NCBI GenBank assembly: GCA_038244055.1
Contig: JBBRTW010000019.1
Span: 1 to 31,505 of the forward strand
DNA from: DASPKW01 sp038244055
Lineage (GTDB): Bacteria; Planctomycetota; Phycisphaerae; Tepidisphaerales; Tepidisphaeraceae
Length of the DNA: 31,505 bases
Reading direction: 5' to 3'
The notes under the pieces are model-generated. The model was given only the letters and a program-made list of their open reading frames with translations. It did not search any database and had not been told where the DNA came from. Both the position numbers and the translations under genes were made by a program. Every line of letters starts with the position of its first letter. Position 1 is the first letter of the stretch. Below are positions 13,461 through 21,396 of this stretch, piece after piece.

Positions 13461-16148
13461 ATGCCCGTCAACCGCTTCCTCATCGCCCTCTTTTCGATGG
13501 CGACCACCCTGACACTCTCCGCCTCCGCGCCGGCCGCCGATCCGCCCCAGGCGCTCAAACTGGAGAAGGGGGATCGCATCGGCATCATTGGCAATACCTT
13601 GCCCGACCGCATGCAGCACCATGGCTGGCTGGAGACGGCCATTTATGCCGTCCACCCGGACCAGGAACTGGTCATCCGCAATCTTGGGTATGCCGGCGAT
13701 GAGGTCGATCCCGACATCAGTTCAGGAGACTTCGCGAATAAGAACAAGATCTCCCCCGTTCGCCAGCGCTCCGACAATTTCGGGTCGCCCAAGGAGTGGC
13801 TCACCAAGGTTCAGGCCAATGTCGTCTTCGCCTTTTACGGCTACAACGAATCGTTCGCCGGGGCCAAGGGATTGGAGAAGTTCAAGTCCAATCTCGACGG
13901 CCTGCTGAAATCGCTCGCCAGCGAAAAGTTCGATGGCAAGTCCAACCCGCGTATCGTCCTCTTCTCCCCGATCGCCCAGGAGAATCTCAAGGACCCCAAC
14001 ATCATCGATGGCACGGCCAACAACAAGAACATCAAGCTCTACGCCGATGCCATGGCGGGCGTCGCCCGGGCCAATGGCGCGATCTTCGTCGATCTCTTCA
14101 CGCCATCGCAGGAACTCTACGCCAGCGCCGCCCGGCCGCTGACCGTCAACGGCATTCATCCCAACGAGGATGGCAGCAAGGCGCTGGCGCAGGTGATCGC
14201 CAGGGCGCTCTTCCCCGAGGCCGGGATCAAGATGGACACCGCGCAGCTCAATAAGCTTCGCGAGGCCGTGCTCGATAAATCCGAGACCTGGTTCCAGCGT
14301 TACCGCGTGCTCGATGGGTACAACGTTTATGGCGGGCGCTCCAAGCTGGCTTACAACAAGATCACCAACTTTGAAGTGTTGCAGCGCGAGATGGAGATGC
14401 TCGATGTCATGACTGCCAACCGCGATAAAAAGTTGTGGGCGGCCGCGCAAGGCAAGGATTTCAAGGTCGATGATTCCAACACCCCGCCAGCCATCCCCGT
14501 CACCACCAACAAGCCCGGCAAAGGCCCCAACGGCACGCACCTCTTCAATTCCGGGCTGGACTCCATCAGCCACATGAAGACGCCCGCCAACGTCAAGATC
14601 AACCTCTTCGCCTCCGAGGAGCAGTTCCCCGATCTGATCAGCCCCGTGCAGATGGCCTTCGACAACAAAGGCCGCCTCTGGGTCGCCACTTGGCCGACCT
14701 ACCCGCATTGGGAACCCAAGAAGCCGATGAACGATAAGATCCTGATCTTCGAAGACACCGATGGGGATGGAAAAGCAGACAAGGTCACCGTCTTCGCCGA
14801 TCATCTCTCCAGCCCGACCGGTTTCGAGTTCTACAACGGCGGGATCCTCGTCGCCCAGGCGCCCGATCTCTGGTTCATGAAGGATACCAACGGCGATGAC
14901 AAGGCCGATGTGATCGAGCGCGTTCTTTCCGGCAATGACTCGGCCGACTCCCACCACACCGCCAACAGTTTCTCTTACGATCCGGGCGGGGCGATCTACT
15001 TCCAGGAAGGCACCTTCATGCACTCCCAGGTGGAATCGCCCTACGGGCCGCCGGAGCGCTCGGTCAATGGCGCGGTCTGGCGCTTCGAGCCGCGCACGTT
15101 CAAATCCGAAGTGTACATGGCCTACGGTTTCGCCAACCCGCACGGCCACGTCTTCGACCGCTGGGGCACCGATATCATCACCGATGGCACCGGCGCGGTT
15201 CCCTACTACGGGCCGACCGCCACCAGCAAGATGTACTTCCCCAACAAGCACGGCAAAGCCCCCGTCATCTACAAGCAGCATACTCGCCCCTGCCCCGGCG
15301 CCGAGGTTTTGTCGAGCAATGTTTTCCCGCCCGAGTATCAGCAGAATTATCTGGTCGCCAACGTGATCTTCCCCATTCAGGGGATCCTCCGCTACCGCCT
15401 CGATGAAGAGGGTGCCGGCGTCAAGGGCAAGGAACTCGAGCCACTCGTCAGTTCCGATGATCCCAACTTCCGGCCTTCCGATGTCGAGACCGGCCCGGAT
15501 GGCGCGGTTTACTTCCTCGACTGGCAGAACCCGATCATCGGCCACATGCAGCACCACCTGCGCGATCCGAGCCGCGATCATGCCCATGGCCGGATTTACC
15601 GCGTGACTTACGAAGGCAGGCCGCTCAGCAAGCCCGCGTCCATCGCCGGCGCGCCGATCGAAACGCTGTTGGAGAATCTCAAGAGTTCAGAGGATCGCGT
15701 CCGCTATCGCACCCGCATCGAGCTCGGGGCGCGGGATACGAAAGAGGTCATCTCCGCCGTTCAGAAATGGGCGGCCGGGCTGGACAAGGCGGATAAGGAT
15801 TACGACCACAACATGACCGAAGCGCTGTGGATTTATTCCTGGCACAATGTCGTCAATGAAGACCTGCTCAACCAGGTGCTCAAGCTCAAGGATTACCACG
15901 CCCGGGCGGCCGGCACGCGCGTGCTCTGCTACTGGCGCGATCGCGTGAAGAATCCGCTGGCGCTGCTCAAGACGCTGGCGGTGGATGACAGCCCGCGGGT
16001 CCGCCTCGAAGCCGTCCGCGCCTGCAGTTTCTTCACCGACCCCGCCGCCCAGGAAGCCGCGCTCGAATCGGTCAACAAGCCCCAGGATGAATGGCTCAAG
16101 TACAGCCTCGAGCAGACATTGAAAACTTTGGAGAAGGTCGCGAAGTAG
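13461..16148 (+). CDS. SGNH-like / PVC dehydrogenase-like propeller / HEAT fusion protein
   Basis: This 895-residue exported protein has a signal peptide (cut near A26) and three parts. The SGNH/GDSL-hydrolase-like domain (about 35-255) has block I as GDRIGIIGNTLPDRMQHHGW, block III GYNESF and block V NGIHPNEDG. The usual nucleophile Ser of GDS is replaced by Asn-Thr, and the Asp of the DxxH pair by Asn, so esterase activity is doubtful. A propeller domain of the membrane-bound dehydrogenase type (about 370-720) carries Ca-loop-like DTDGDGKAD and DTNGDDKAD. HEAT-like repeats (about 720-890) end the protein. No CxxCH heme motif is seen. The ATG at 13461 is preceded by GGAG 10 nt upstream. The next gene encodes a cupredoxin that could be its electron acceptor (inference). 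Confidence 0.87.
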   Translation: MPVNRFLIALFSMATTLTLSASAPAADPPQALKLEKGDRIGIIGNTLPDRMQHHGWLETAIYAVHPDQELVIRNLGYAGDEVDPDISSGDFANKNKISPVRQRSDNFGSPKEWLTKVQANVVFAFYGYNESFAGAKGLEKFKSNLDGLLKSLASEKFDGKSNPRIVLFSPIAQENLKDPNIIDGTANNKNIKLYADAMAGVARANGAIFVDLFTPSQELYASAARPLTVNGIHPNEDGSKALAQVIARALFPEAGIKMDTAQLNKLREAVLDKSETWFQRYRVLDGYNVYGGRSKLAYNKITNFEVLQREMEMLDVMTANRDKKLWAAAQGKDFKVDDSNTPPAIPVTTNKPGKGPNGTHLFNSGLDSISHMKTPANVKINLFASEEQFPDLISPVQMAFDNKGRLWVATWPTYPHWEPKKPMNDKILIFEDTDGDGKADKVTVFADHLSSPTGFEFYNGGILVAQAPDLWFMKDTNGDDKADVIERVLSGNDSADSHHTANSFSYDPGGAIYFQEGTFMHSQVESPYGPPERSVNGAVWRFEPRTFKSEVYMAYGFANPHGHVFDRWGTDIITDGTGAVPYYGPTATSKMYFPNKHGKAPVIYKQHTRPCPGAEVLSSNVFPPEYQQNYLVANVIFPIQGILRYRLDEEGAGVKGKELEPLVSSDDPNFRPSDVETGPDGAVYFLDWQNPIIGHMQHHLRDPSRDHAHGRIYRVTYEGRPLSKPASIAGAPIETLLENLKSSEDRVRYRTRIELGARDTKEVISAVQKWAAGLDKADKDYDHNMTEALWIYSWHNVVNEDLLNQVLKLKDYHARAAGTRVLCYWRDRVKNPLALLKTLAVDDSPRVRLEAVRACSFFTDPAAQEAALESVNKPQDEWLKYSLEQTLKTLEKVAK

Positions 16149-16167
16149 CATGGGCATCCTGCCCATG
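16149..16167. repeat. Hairpin CATGGGC/GCCCATG just after the stop codon
   Basis: A 7-bp perfect stem with a 5-nt loop starts at the base after the TAG of the propeller gene. The CATGGGCA unit recurs in the longer stem at 21330-21357. It could mark the 3' end of the transcript; there is no T-tract. Confidence 0.6.
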
Positions 16168-16203
16168 TACAGCAAGAGATTAAATTTCGGATGCCAGGGC
16201 TGT

Positions 16204-16375
16204 CGGGTGCCATGCTTAGACCCGCCGCCAGTTGCGCCCTTTTGCATTGTCGCGCGAATCGGCGGGGATAAGCATGTTCGTTCCACTGCGAGCGCCGTTC
16301 AAACATGCTCATCCCCGCGGAATGGCGCGTCTTAACTATTTGCGCGTTCGCCCGCGGGTCTGAGCATGGCACCCG
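16204..16375. repeat. Two-tier nested inverted repeat (MITE-like)
   Basis: The outer arms 16204-16224 and 16355-16375 are reverse complements at 20 of 21 positions (they contain GGGTGCCATGC). The inner arms 16251-16278 and 16302-16329 also pair well, around GGGGAT-x-AGCATGTT. It ends 25 bp before the cupredoxin gene, whose frame is accidentally open through the element. There is no internal transposase, so if mobile it would be non-autonomous. Confidence 0.82.
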
Positions 16376-16400
16376 TCGTTATGTAATTGGAGTACCGACC

Positions 16401-17873
16401 ATGATTAAAACCAAGCGATTTTTCGTTGCCGCCCTCGTCATCTCATGTCTCGCCCTTCCCCGCGCCTATGCCGCCGAGGAGGAATCCAGCGCTCCCAAGC
16501 TCATGCTCGACAAGAGCCCGGCCATCATCGCCTTCCAGCTCAAGCGCTTCAGCAATCCCCAGCTCATCGCCATCGAGCGCAAGGCCGATGAACCCAAATA
16601 CATCCCCGTCTACCAGGCGATCCTCACACGCAAGGGGATTGACAAGAAGAACCGCGAAGACTCGGTGGATGCACTGGTCAAGCTCAAGAAATCCGATGCG
16701 GTGACCGTTCTTCTCGAAGCAGTCGCCAAGGTCGATTCCGAAGACAAGAACACCCCGCGCGAGCTGGGGGGCCTGCTCCTGGCGCAAAAGCCCGATGCCA
16801 TCGGCGCCCAGCGCGAGAAGATCGAAACCCTCGCCAGGGAATCCGAAAGCCCCGCCGTCAAGCAACTCGCCTACGCCGCGCTCGTCGCGGCCGACGCCAA
16901 GCCCGACAAGGCCTGGGAACTCGCGGCCGCCAACGATGGCCTCAAGCCGCTTCTGTCGGCCATCAGCCTCCTGCCCATCCCCGCCCGCGAGCCGTTTTAC
17001 GCCAAGGTCTCTCCGCTGATTGCCACGGGTGAAGAAGCAACGCAGGCCGCCGCCATCGAAGCCCTCGGATACATTCCCGCCCACGAGGCCGATGCGTTCA
17101 AATCGCTCGCCCAGATCATCGCCACCGGCCAGGGCGATCGCCGCGCGGCGGCGGTTCGCGCGGTCGGCCGGATTCCCGCATCGAAATGGCCGGCCGGTCA
17201 GGTCGAGCCGCTGGCCCGGTCGATCGTCAAGCTCGTCGAGAAAACTCCCGCCGAGCAGCGTACCGCGCCCGAGATCATCCAGGCCGTGCAGCTCGGCAAC
17301 GATCTGGCCGGCGCTACCGCGCCTGAAAAGGGCGCGCCGATCCGCAAGAGCCTGCGGGCGCTGGCCGTCCGCGTCGTGCTGATTCATACGCTGGTGGAGC
17401 AGATGCAGTACGACCTCCGCTATTTCACGGTGCAGGCCGGCAAGCCGGTGCAGATCGTCCTCGAGAATGAGGACAACATGCCCCACAACCTCATCATCAC
17501 CGCCACGGGCAAGTTCCAGGAAGTCGCCATCCAGGCCGGCGCGATGGCCGCCCCGGAGGACCCCAAGGAAAAGCCCTACGTCCCGGCCGGGCCGAACGTG
17601 CTGCAATCCACGAATCTGGTCGGCCCGGGCGAATCGATCACACTCTCCTTCGATGCCCCCGCCAAGCCGGGCAACTATCCCTTCCTCTGCACCTACCCCG
17701 GCCACTGGGTCAAGATGTACGGCATCATGCAGGTGGTTGAAGACTTGGATAAATACGATGCCAGCCCGATCGTCCCCAAGGACCCGATGACGCATAAGCC
17801 GTTCGACGGCCAGAAGAACGAAGCCAGCGAAGCGGCAAAACAGCCGGCGGCGGCGGGGCACGAGCATCATTAA
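16401..17873 (+). CDS. Exported HEAT-like protein with C-terminal azurin-type cupredoxin
   Basis: The 490-residue protein has a signal peptide (cut near A25), a helical HEAT-like region (about 40-335) and a C-terminal cupredoxin domain (about 345-455). Type 1 copper ligands are visible: H362 in NMPHNLII, C430 and H435 in FLCTYPGHW, and M439. The spacing C-x4-H-x3-M is that of azurin/plastocyanin-like proteins. The tail ends GHEHH. Blue copper proteins carry single electrons in the periplasm, and the preceding propeller protein on the same strand is the obvious candidate partner. The ATG at 16401 is chosen for its signal peptide and GGAG about 10 nt upstream; the frame open to 16305 is repeat DNA. 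A 27-bp tandem repeat overlaps the stop. Confidence 0.88.
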   Translation: MIKTKRFFVAALVISCLALPRAYAAEEESSAPKLMLDKSPAIIAFQLKRFSNPQLIAIERKADEPKYIPVYQAILTRKGIDKKNREDSVDALVKLKKSDAVTVLLEAVAKVDSEDKNTPRELGGLLLAQKPDAIGAQREKIETLARESESPAVKQLAYAALVAADAKPDKAWELAAANDGLKPLLSAISLLPIPAREPFYAKVSPLIATGEEATQAAAIEALGYIPAHEADAFKSLAQIIATGQGDRRAAAVRAVGRIPASKWPAGQVEPLARSIVKLVEKTPAEQRTAPEIIQAVQLGNDLAGATAPEKGAPIRKSLRALAVRVVLIHTLVEQMQYDLRYFTVQAGKPVQIVLENEDNMPHNLIITATGKFQEVAIQAGAMAAPEDPKEKPYVPAGPNVLQSTNLVGPGESITLSFDAPAKPGNYPFLCTYPGHWVKMYGIMQVVEDLDKYDASPIVPKDPMTHKPFDGQKNEASEAAKQPAAAGHEHH

Positions 17874-17925
17874 ATGACGGGGCGCGAGTTGGCGCTGTAA
17901 ATGACGGGCCGCGAGTTGGCGCTGT
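17872..17925. repeat. 27-bp tandem duplication overlapping a stop codon
   Basis: 17872-17898 and 17899-17925 differ at one position. The first copy begins inside the TAA of the cupredoxin gene. Each contains GCGAGTTGGCGCTGT, which is also the start of the 63-bp repeats that follow, so this is one layered repeat tract. Confidence 0.85.
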
Positions 17926-18056
17926 CGGCGGTCGACTCCATCGGGGATGGCGCTCTGGTCGTGGTCGCTCCCGGCGCTCCGGGCGAGCATGATTTGGCGC
18001 TGTCGGCGCTCGATGCCATCCGGGATGGCGCTCTGGTCGCTGTCGCTCCCGCCGCT
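17916..18056. repeat. Two 63-bp direct repeats
   Basis: 17916-17978 and 17994-18056 differ at only about 7 positions; both contain GGGATGGCGCTCTGGTCG. The frame is open for short stretches in several registers, but base changes show no coding pattern. The remaining 18057-18123 shows nothing I recognise. Confidence 0.82.
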
Positions 18057-18123
18057 TTATCCCGGCTTGTTCAAAGCGCGGAATTGCGCACATTCATTTC
18101 GTGCCGGGGTGTATTCGATCCAT

Positions 18124-18173
18124 CAAAAAAACAATCCACGCGCCCGGCCGGGAGTTGTCCCGGCGCGGGCGCG
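18124..18173 (-). terminator. Intrinsic terminator of the DUF4190 gene
   Basis: On the minus strand a long GC stem (18139-18153 with 18158-18173, one bulge, loop 18154-18157) is followed by TGGATTGTTTTTTTG (the A-run at 18124-18132 on the plus strand). It lies about 38 bp after the stop at 18211. It has a classic shape with a good U-tract. Confidence 0.85.
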
Positions 18174-18210
18174 CGGATGGATTGAATGCGTTATGACCTG
18201 AGCCTTGGAA

Positions 18211-18657
18211 TTACTTCAGCACGAGGGTGGTGAAGATGTTCCAGAGAGCGGAGACATTTTCGGTGACCATCGGGATGATCATGCTGGAGCCGCCCATGTT
18301 GCGTTTGCGTTGTTCTTCGGCTTCCTTGGCGGCCTTCTCAAGGGCGCTGCTGCCGTAGCCAAGGAGGGCTGCGACAAAGGCAATCCAGAGGATGGCGATG
18401 CCGATGGCGATGCAGCCGAGAACCAGGCCGGTCGTGGCCATGCCGCCGCCGCCGCCTTCACCGCGCTTGACCTTGCCCTTCGCAACCGCGCCCAGAATGA
18501 TCGCGACGATGGCGCACGGAATTGCGACGTAGATGATGCAGAACAACACCAGGGAGATGATCCCCAGCACCATCGATGCGATGGCCATGCCGGCGGGCTT
18601 GCCCGCGCCTGGCGTCGGACCCTGGTAGTTCATTTGAGCAGGAGGCATTTGACTCAT
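18211..18657 (-). CDS. DUF4190-domain small membrane protein
   Basis: This 148-residue protein starts with a short Pro/Gln/Gly-rich cytoplasmic segment. Two hydrophobic hairpins follow: GMAIASMVLGIISLVLFCII with YVAIPCAIVAIILGAVAKGK, then a Gly-rich loop and GLVLGCIAIGIAILWIAFVA. This GxASxVLGIxS pattern is the DUF4190 signature. The tail is charged (EKAAKEAEEQRKR), then hydrophobic. Function is unknown; such proteins often lie beside RDD or signalling genes, and an RDD gene is indeed the next one, on the other strand. The ATG at 18657 has GAGGGAG about 7 nt upstream; the longer frame is rejected. It has its own intrinsic terminator. Confidence 0.85.
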   Translation of the reverse strand: MSQMPPAQMNYQGPTPGAGKPAGMAIASMVLGIISLVLFCIIYVAIPCAIVAIILGAVAKGKVKRGEGGGGGMATTGLVLGCIAIGIAILWIAFVAALLGYGSSALEKAAKEAEEQRKRNMGGSSMIIPMVTENVSALWNIFTTLVLK

Positions 18658-18790
18658 GACGAAGCTCCCTCGGACAGAGTTTGAGATGTGTGGAACGGCG
18701 GGAACTTCCCGCGGCACCCGACTGGATGGGAGATTCTAAAGCACCGATTGAATTGCGTCAAAACTTAATCTTTGAAGTTACAGCTTGACT

Positions 18791-18826
18791 CCCTCGCCTG
18801 TACTCGGGAGAGGGCGGGGGTGAGGG
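18791..18826. repeat. Third copy of the 36-bp TGTACTCGGGAGAGGG repeat
   Basis: It matches the arms of the 5408-5523 element at about 34 of 36 positions, here as a single unpaired copy in the divergent gap between the DUF4190 and RDD genes. The rest of 18658-19036 holds nothing else except the RDD gene's ribosome-binding site. Confidence 0.85.
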
Positions 18827-19036
18827 TCCGCAGGATTGGCGGTCTGGCAAAAATGGTGGGCGAGTACGCACCACCCTACGGATATCGCGCTCCAAAATGG
18901 AGTGCCGAAATTCGGGCCACCCCGGAAACGGTATGGCGACAAGCGGGGCAGTTTGTGTAGACTGTCGATGGACTTTCAGATTGGTGCGGCCGATTTATCG
19001 CGCGGGCCGCGGTTTTTTCGGGAAGGAGCTTTCATC

Positions 19037-19786
19037 ATGCTGAGCAAAGCCGGAATGGGCGTCCGCATCGCGGCGGGGTTGATCGATGCGGTGGCGGTGG
19101 TGGTGCTTTATTACCTGGTTCGAATGATCCTGGAGCCGGGCCAGCCCAAAGAGCCCAAGACCATCGAAGAAATCAACGCGATGCTCGATTCGTTGAAGAA
19201 TATCGAAACGCGCTTCCGGATCGCCTGGTTCATCGCGGCACTATTGCCGATCGCCTATTCGCTGACCGATGTTTTTCTCCGACAGAGCCCCGGCAAGATG
19301 ATCATGAAGCTGAAGATCTATGGCGATGATGAAGCCCTTCCCACCATGCAGCAACTTCTCACGCGCTGGGGAATGCGATGGGGCTTCCTGGTGTTGAATC
19401 TCATACTGGGGCTGACCCTGATGCGACTCTTCCAGTGGCTCTACTGGCTCGGCGCGCTCGGAACCATCGCGATGTTCGGCATGATTCTGGTGAATGTGAA
19501 ACGCCGCGCTCTTTACGACGACATTGCCAAAACCACGGTCTACCAGCTCGCCGTTCTGCCCCTGCCGCCGGGACTGGCGAAGATCGTTTACTGGGATCCC
19601 AGCCTGATTCCCGCGACCCCGCCGGCCGGTCCGGCGATGCCGCCTCCGCCCCCGGCCGCCGCGCGTCCGGTGGATACCTCGCCGATTCCGCTCGCAGAGA
19701 CGCCGCCCGCCGCTCCGCCCGCAGCCCCCGTCGCGCCGGCCGACCCCGCGGCCGTCATCACGCCGCCTCCGCCCGCGCAGTCGTGA
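19037..19786 (+). CDS. RDD-family membrane protein with Pro/Ala-rich tail
   Basis: The 249-residue protein has the RDD layout: a first helix with GVRIAAGLIDAVAVVVLYYLV (R and D of the motif), a hydrophilic loop, a second helix ending in the conserved QSPGKMIMKLKI, then two further hydrophobic stretches (about 110-160). Residues about 190-249 form a low-complexity Pro/Ala tail, probably disordered and cytoplasmic. RDD proteins are poorly understood; some act as Na+/H+ antiporters. The ATG at 19037 is supported by GGAAGGAG 8 nt upstream, against an in-frame ATG at 18969 with no such site. It lies 31 bp before the beta-lactamase-like gene and is probably cotranscribed with it. Confidence 0.85.
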   Translation: MLSKAGMGVRIAAGLIDAVAVVVLYYLVRMILEPGQPKEPKTIEEINAMLDSLKNIETRFRIAWFIAALLPIAYSLTDVFLRQSPGKMIMKLKIYGDDEALPTMQQLLTRWGMRWGFLVLNLILGLTLMRLFQWLYWLGALGTIAMFGMILVNVKRRALYDDIAKTTVYQLAVLPLPPGLAKIVYWDPSLIPATPPAGPAMPPPPPAAARPVDTSPIPLAETPPAAPPAAPVAPADPAAVITPPPPAQS

Positions 19787-19817
19787 GGGTGGCGGTTCGC
19801 AAGGCGATGGGAGGCCG

Positions 19818-21230
19818 ATGATGAAGCGAGTGATGATGCGCAGTTTCGTCGGGTGCGCGCTGATTGGCGCGGGGCTGTTTTGGCAGGTGCGCACGGAAGG
19901 CGCGGAGGCCGCGGCCGGTGGCGAACGGGCGAAGAAGATCGGCGAGTTGGTCGCCCCATTCATCGATGGCGGATGGGCGCGGTCGGTGGTCGTGGGGGTG
20001 GTGGATAAGGAAGGGGCGCGGGTTTATGGGTTTGGGAAACTGTCGGCCGACCCGGCCTCCAAAGCGCCGGATGGCAAAACCATTTTCGAGATCGCATCGA
20101 TCACCAAGACCTTCACGGCGCTGACGCTGGCGGAGATGGCCGAGCGCGGGGAACTGGCGCTGGAGGATCCGGTGGCGAAATATCTGCCGGAAAGCGTGAA
20201 GCCGCCGGCCACGGATCAGCCGATGACGCTGCTGCGCCTGGTGACGCATCACAGCGGCCTGCCGCGGATGCCTTCAAACTTCCGCCCGGCCGATCCGCTG
20301 AATCCTTACGCGGATTACACGTTCGAAAAGCTGCTGGAGTTTCTGCCCAAAGCAAAGGTGCATGCAACGGCCGAGTTCGAGTACAGCAACATCGGCTTCG
20401 GCCTGCTCGGCAATGCCCTGTCGCGGCGGGCGGGCAAGGATTACGAGGCGCTGGTGATCGAGCGCATCTGCGCGCCGCTGGGGATGAACGATACGAAGAT
20501 CGCGCTGAGCGATGCGGATCGGAAGCGGCTGGCCCCACCATTCGATGCGGATCTGGAGGCGAATTTCAACTGGGATCTGGGGGGCATTCCCGGAGGCGGA
20601 GCGCTGCGATCGACGGCCGATGACATGCTGCGATACGCGGCGGCGCATGCCGGGCTGGATCTGCCGGGCGCGAAGCCGCCGGCGACACTGGTGAAGGCGA
20701 TCGCGGCGACACATGAATTTCGCGACAAGGCCTCAGGGGAGCAGCACATCGCGCTGGCGTGGCTGGCGAGCAAGGACCGGCCGCTCTGGCATAACGGGCA
20801 GACGGGCGGGTATCACTCGTTCATCGCGTTCAATGAGAAGACGAAGATCGGGGTGGTGGTGCTGTGCAATACGGCTTCGATGCACATCGATGCGATCGGC
20901 GCGGGTGCGATGCGGATCGCCAGCGGGCTCGCGCCGGCCGCGGTGAAACTGCCGGCCGCGATCGAATTGCCGGCCGAGGTTCTGGAGCGCTATGCCGGCA
21001 AGTACAAGCTGCCGGATGGAGCGATCCTGAATGTCACCCGCGACGGCGGCCGTCTGGTGACCATGGCCGGCGAGCGCGCGCCACGGCGGATTTATCCGAA
21101 ATCGCAGACCGAATTTTTCGGGAAGGCGGTGGAATCAACCGGTGTGTTTGAGGTGGATAAAGAGGGGAAGGTGACGGGGTTGCTGATTCGACAGGAGGGG
21201 ACGGAGACGCGGGCGGTGAGGGTGGAGTGA
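19818..21230 (+). CDS. Serine beta-lactamase-like hydrolase (class C / AmpH-like fold)
   Basis: The 470-residue exported protein (N-terminal hydrophobic segment, about 8-23) contains the three serine-hydrolase motifs of the PBP/beta-lactamase fold: S94-x-x-K97 in IASITKTF, YSN in EFEYSNIGFG and HNG in WHNGQTGGYHS. LVTHHSGLP is typical of the family. The C-terminal 90 residues form a lipocalin-like or DUF3471-type beta domain (LERYAGKYKLPDG). Such proteins are usually D,D-peptidases or esterases; antibiotic resistance should not be assumed. The start has two adjacent ATGs (19818 and 19821) after GGGAGG. Gene spacing to the RDD gene suggests one operon. A palindromic repeat follows the stop. 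Confidence 0.88.
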   Translation: MMKRVMMRSFVGCALIGAGLFWQVRTEGAEAAAGGERAKKIGELVAPFIDGGWARSVVVGVVDKEGARVYGFGKLSADPASKAPDGKTIFEIASITKTFTALTLAEMAERGELALEDPVAKYLPESVKPPATDQPMTLLRLVTHHSGLPRMPSNFRPADPLNPYADYTFEKLLEFLPKAKVHATAEFEYSNIGFGLLGNALSRRAGKDYEALVIERICAPLGMNDTKIALSDADRKRLAPPFDADLEANFNWDLGGIPGGGALRSTADDMLRYAAAHAGLDLPGAKPPATLVKAIAATHEFRDKASGEQHIALAWLASKDRPLWHNGQTGGYHSFIAFNEKTKIGVVVLCNTASMHIDAIGAGAMRIASGLAPAAVKLPAAIELPAEVLERYAGKYKLPDGAILNVTRDGGRLVTMAGERAPRRIYPKSQTEFFGKAVESTGVFEVDKEGKVTGLLIRQEGTETRAVRVE

Positions 21231-21252
21231 TTGGCGCGAACGGCGCAATTCT

Positions 21253-21357
21253 GGGTGGCATGGGTAAAGCGATAAGGCTTTACCCGTGTCGGGCCCACTC
21301 GCGAAAAAGACGCCAATTTGCGAAAAAGACATGGGCAACGGAGTACCGTTGCCCATG
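21253..21357. repeat. Composite palindromic repeat between convergent genes
   Basis: 21253-21270 is nearly identical to the left arm at 8583-8600, with its partner GCTTTACCC at 21277-21285. A second, perfect 12-bp stem CATGGGCAACGG/CCGTTGCCCATG lies at 21330-21357. A 10-nt sequence GCGAAAAAGA is repeated between them. The block fills the gap between genes ending at 21230 and 21397. Confidence 0.8.
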
Positions 21358-21396
21358 CCATTCAAAATCATTGGGCCAAGTCATCCAGAGCGCCGA

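Noticed and set aside
13722..15587. A 621-codon minus-strand open frame opposite the SGNH/propeller gene
   Set aside because: It is antisense of well-conserved domains; composition (Val, Gly, Asp, Glu, Ile only) is that of a codon mirror.
16443..17990. A 515-codon minus-strand open frame opposite the cupredoxin gene
   Set aside because: It is antisense to a gene with clear copper ligands; His/Arg/Gly-rich mirror sequence.
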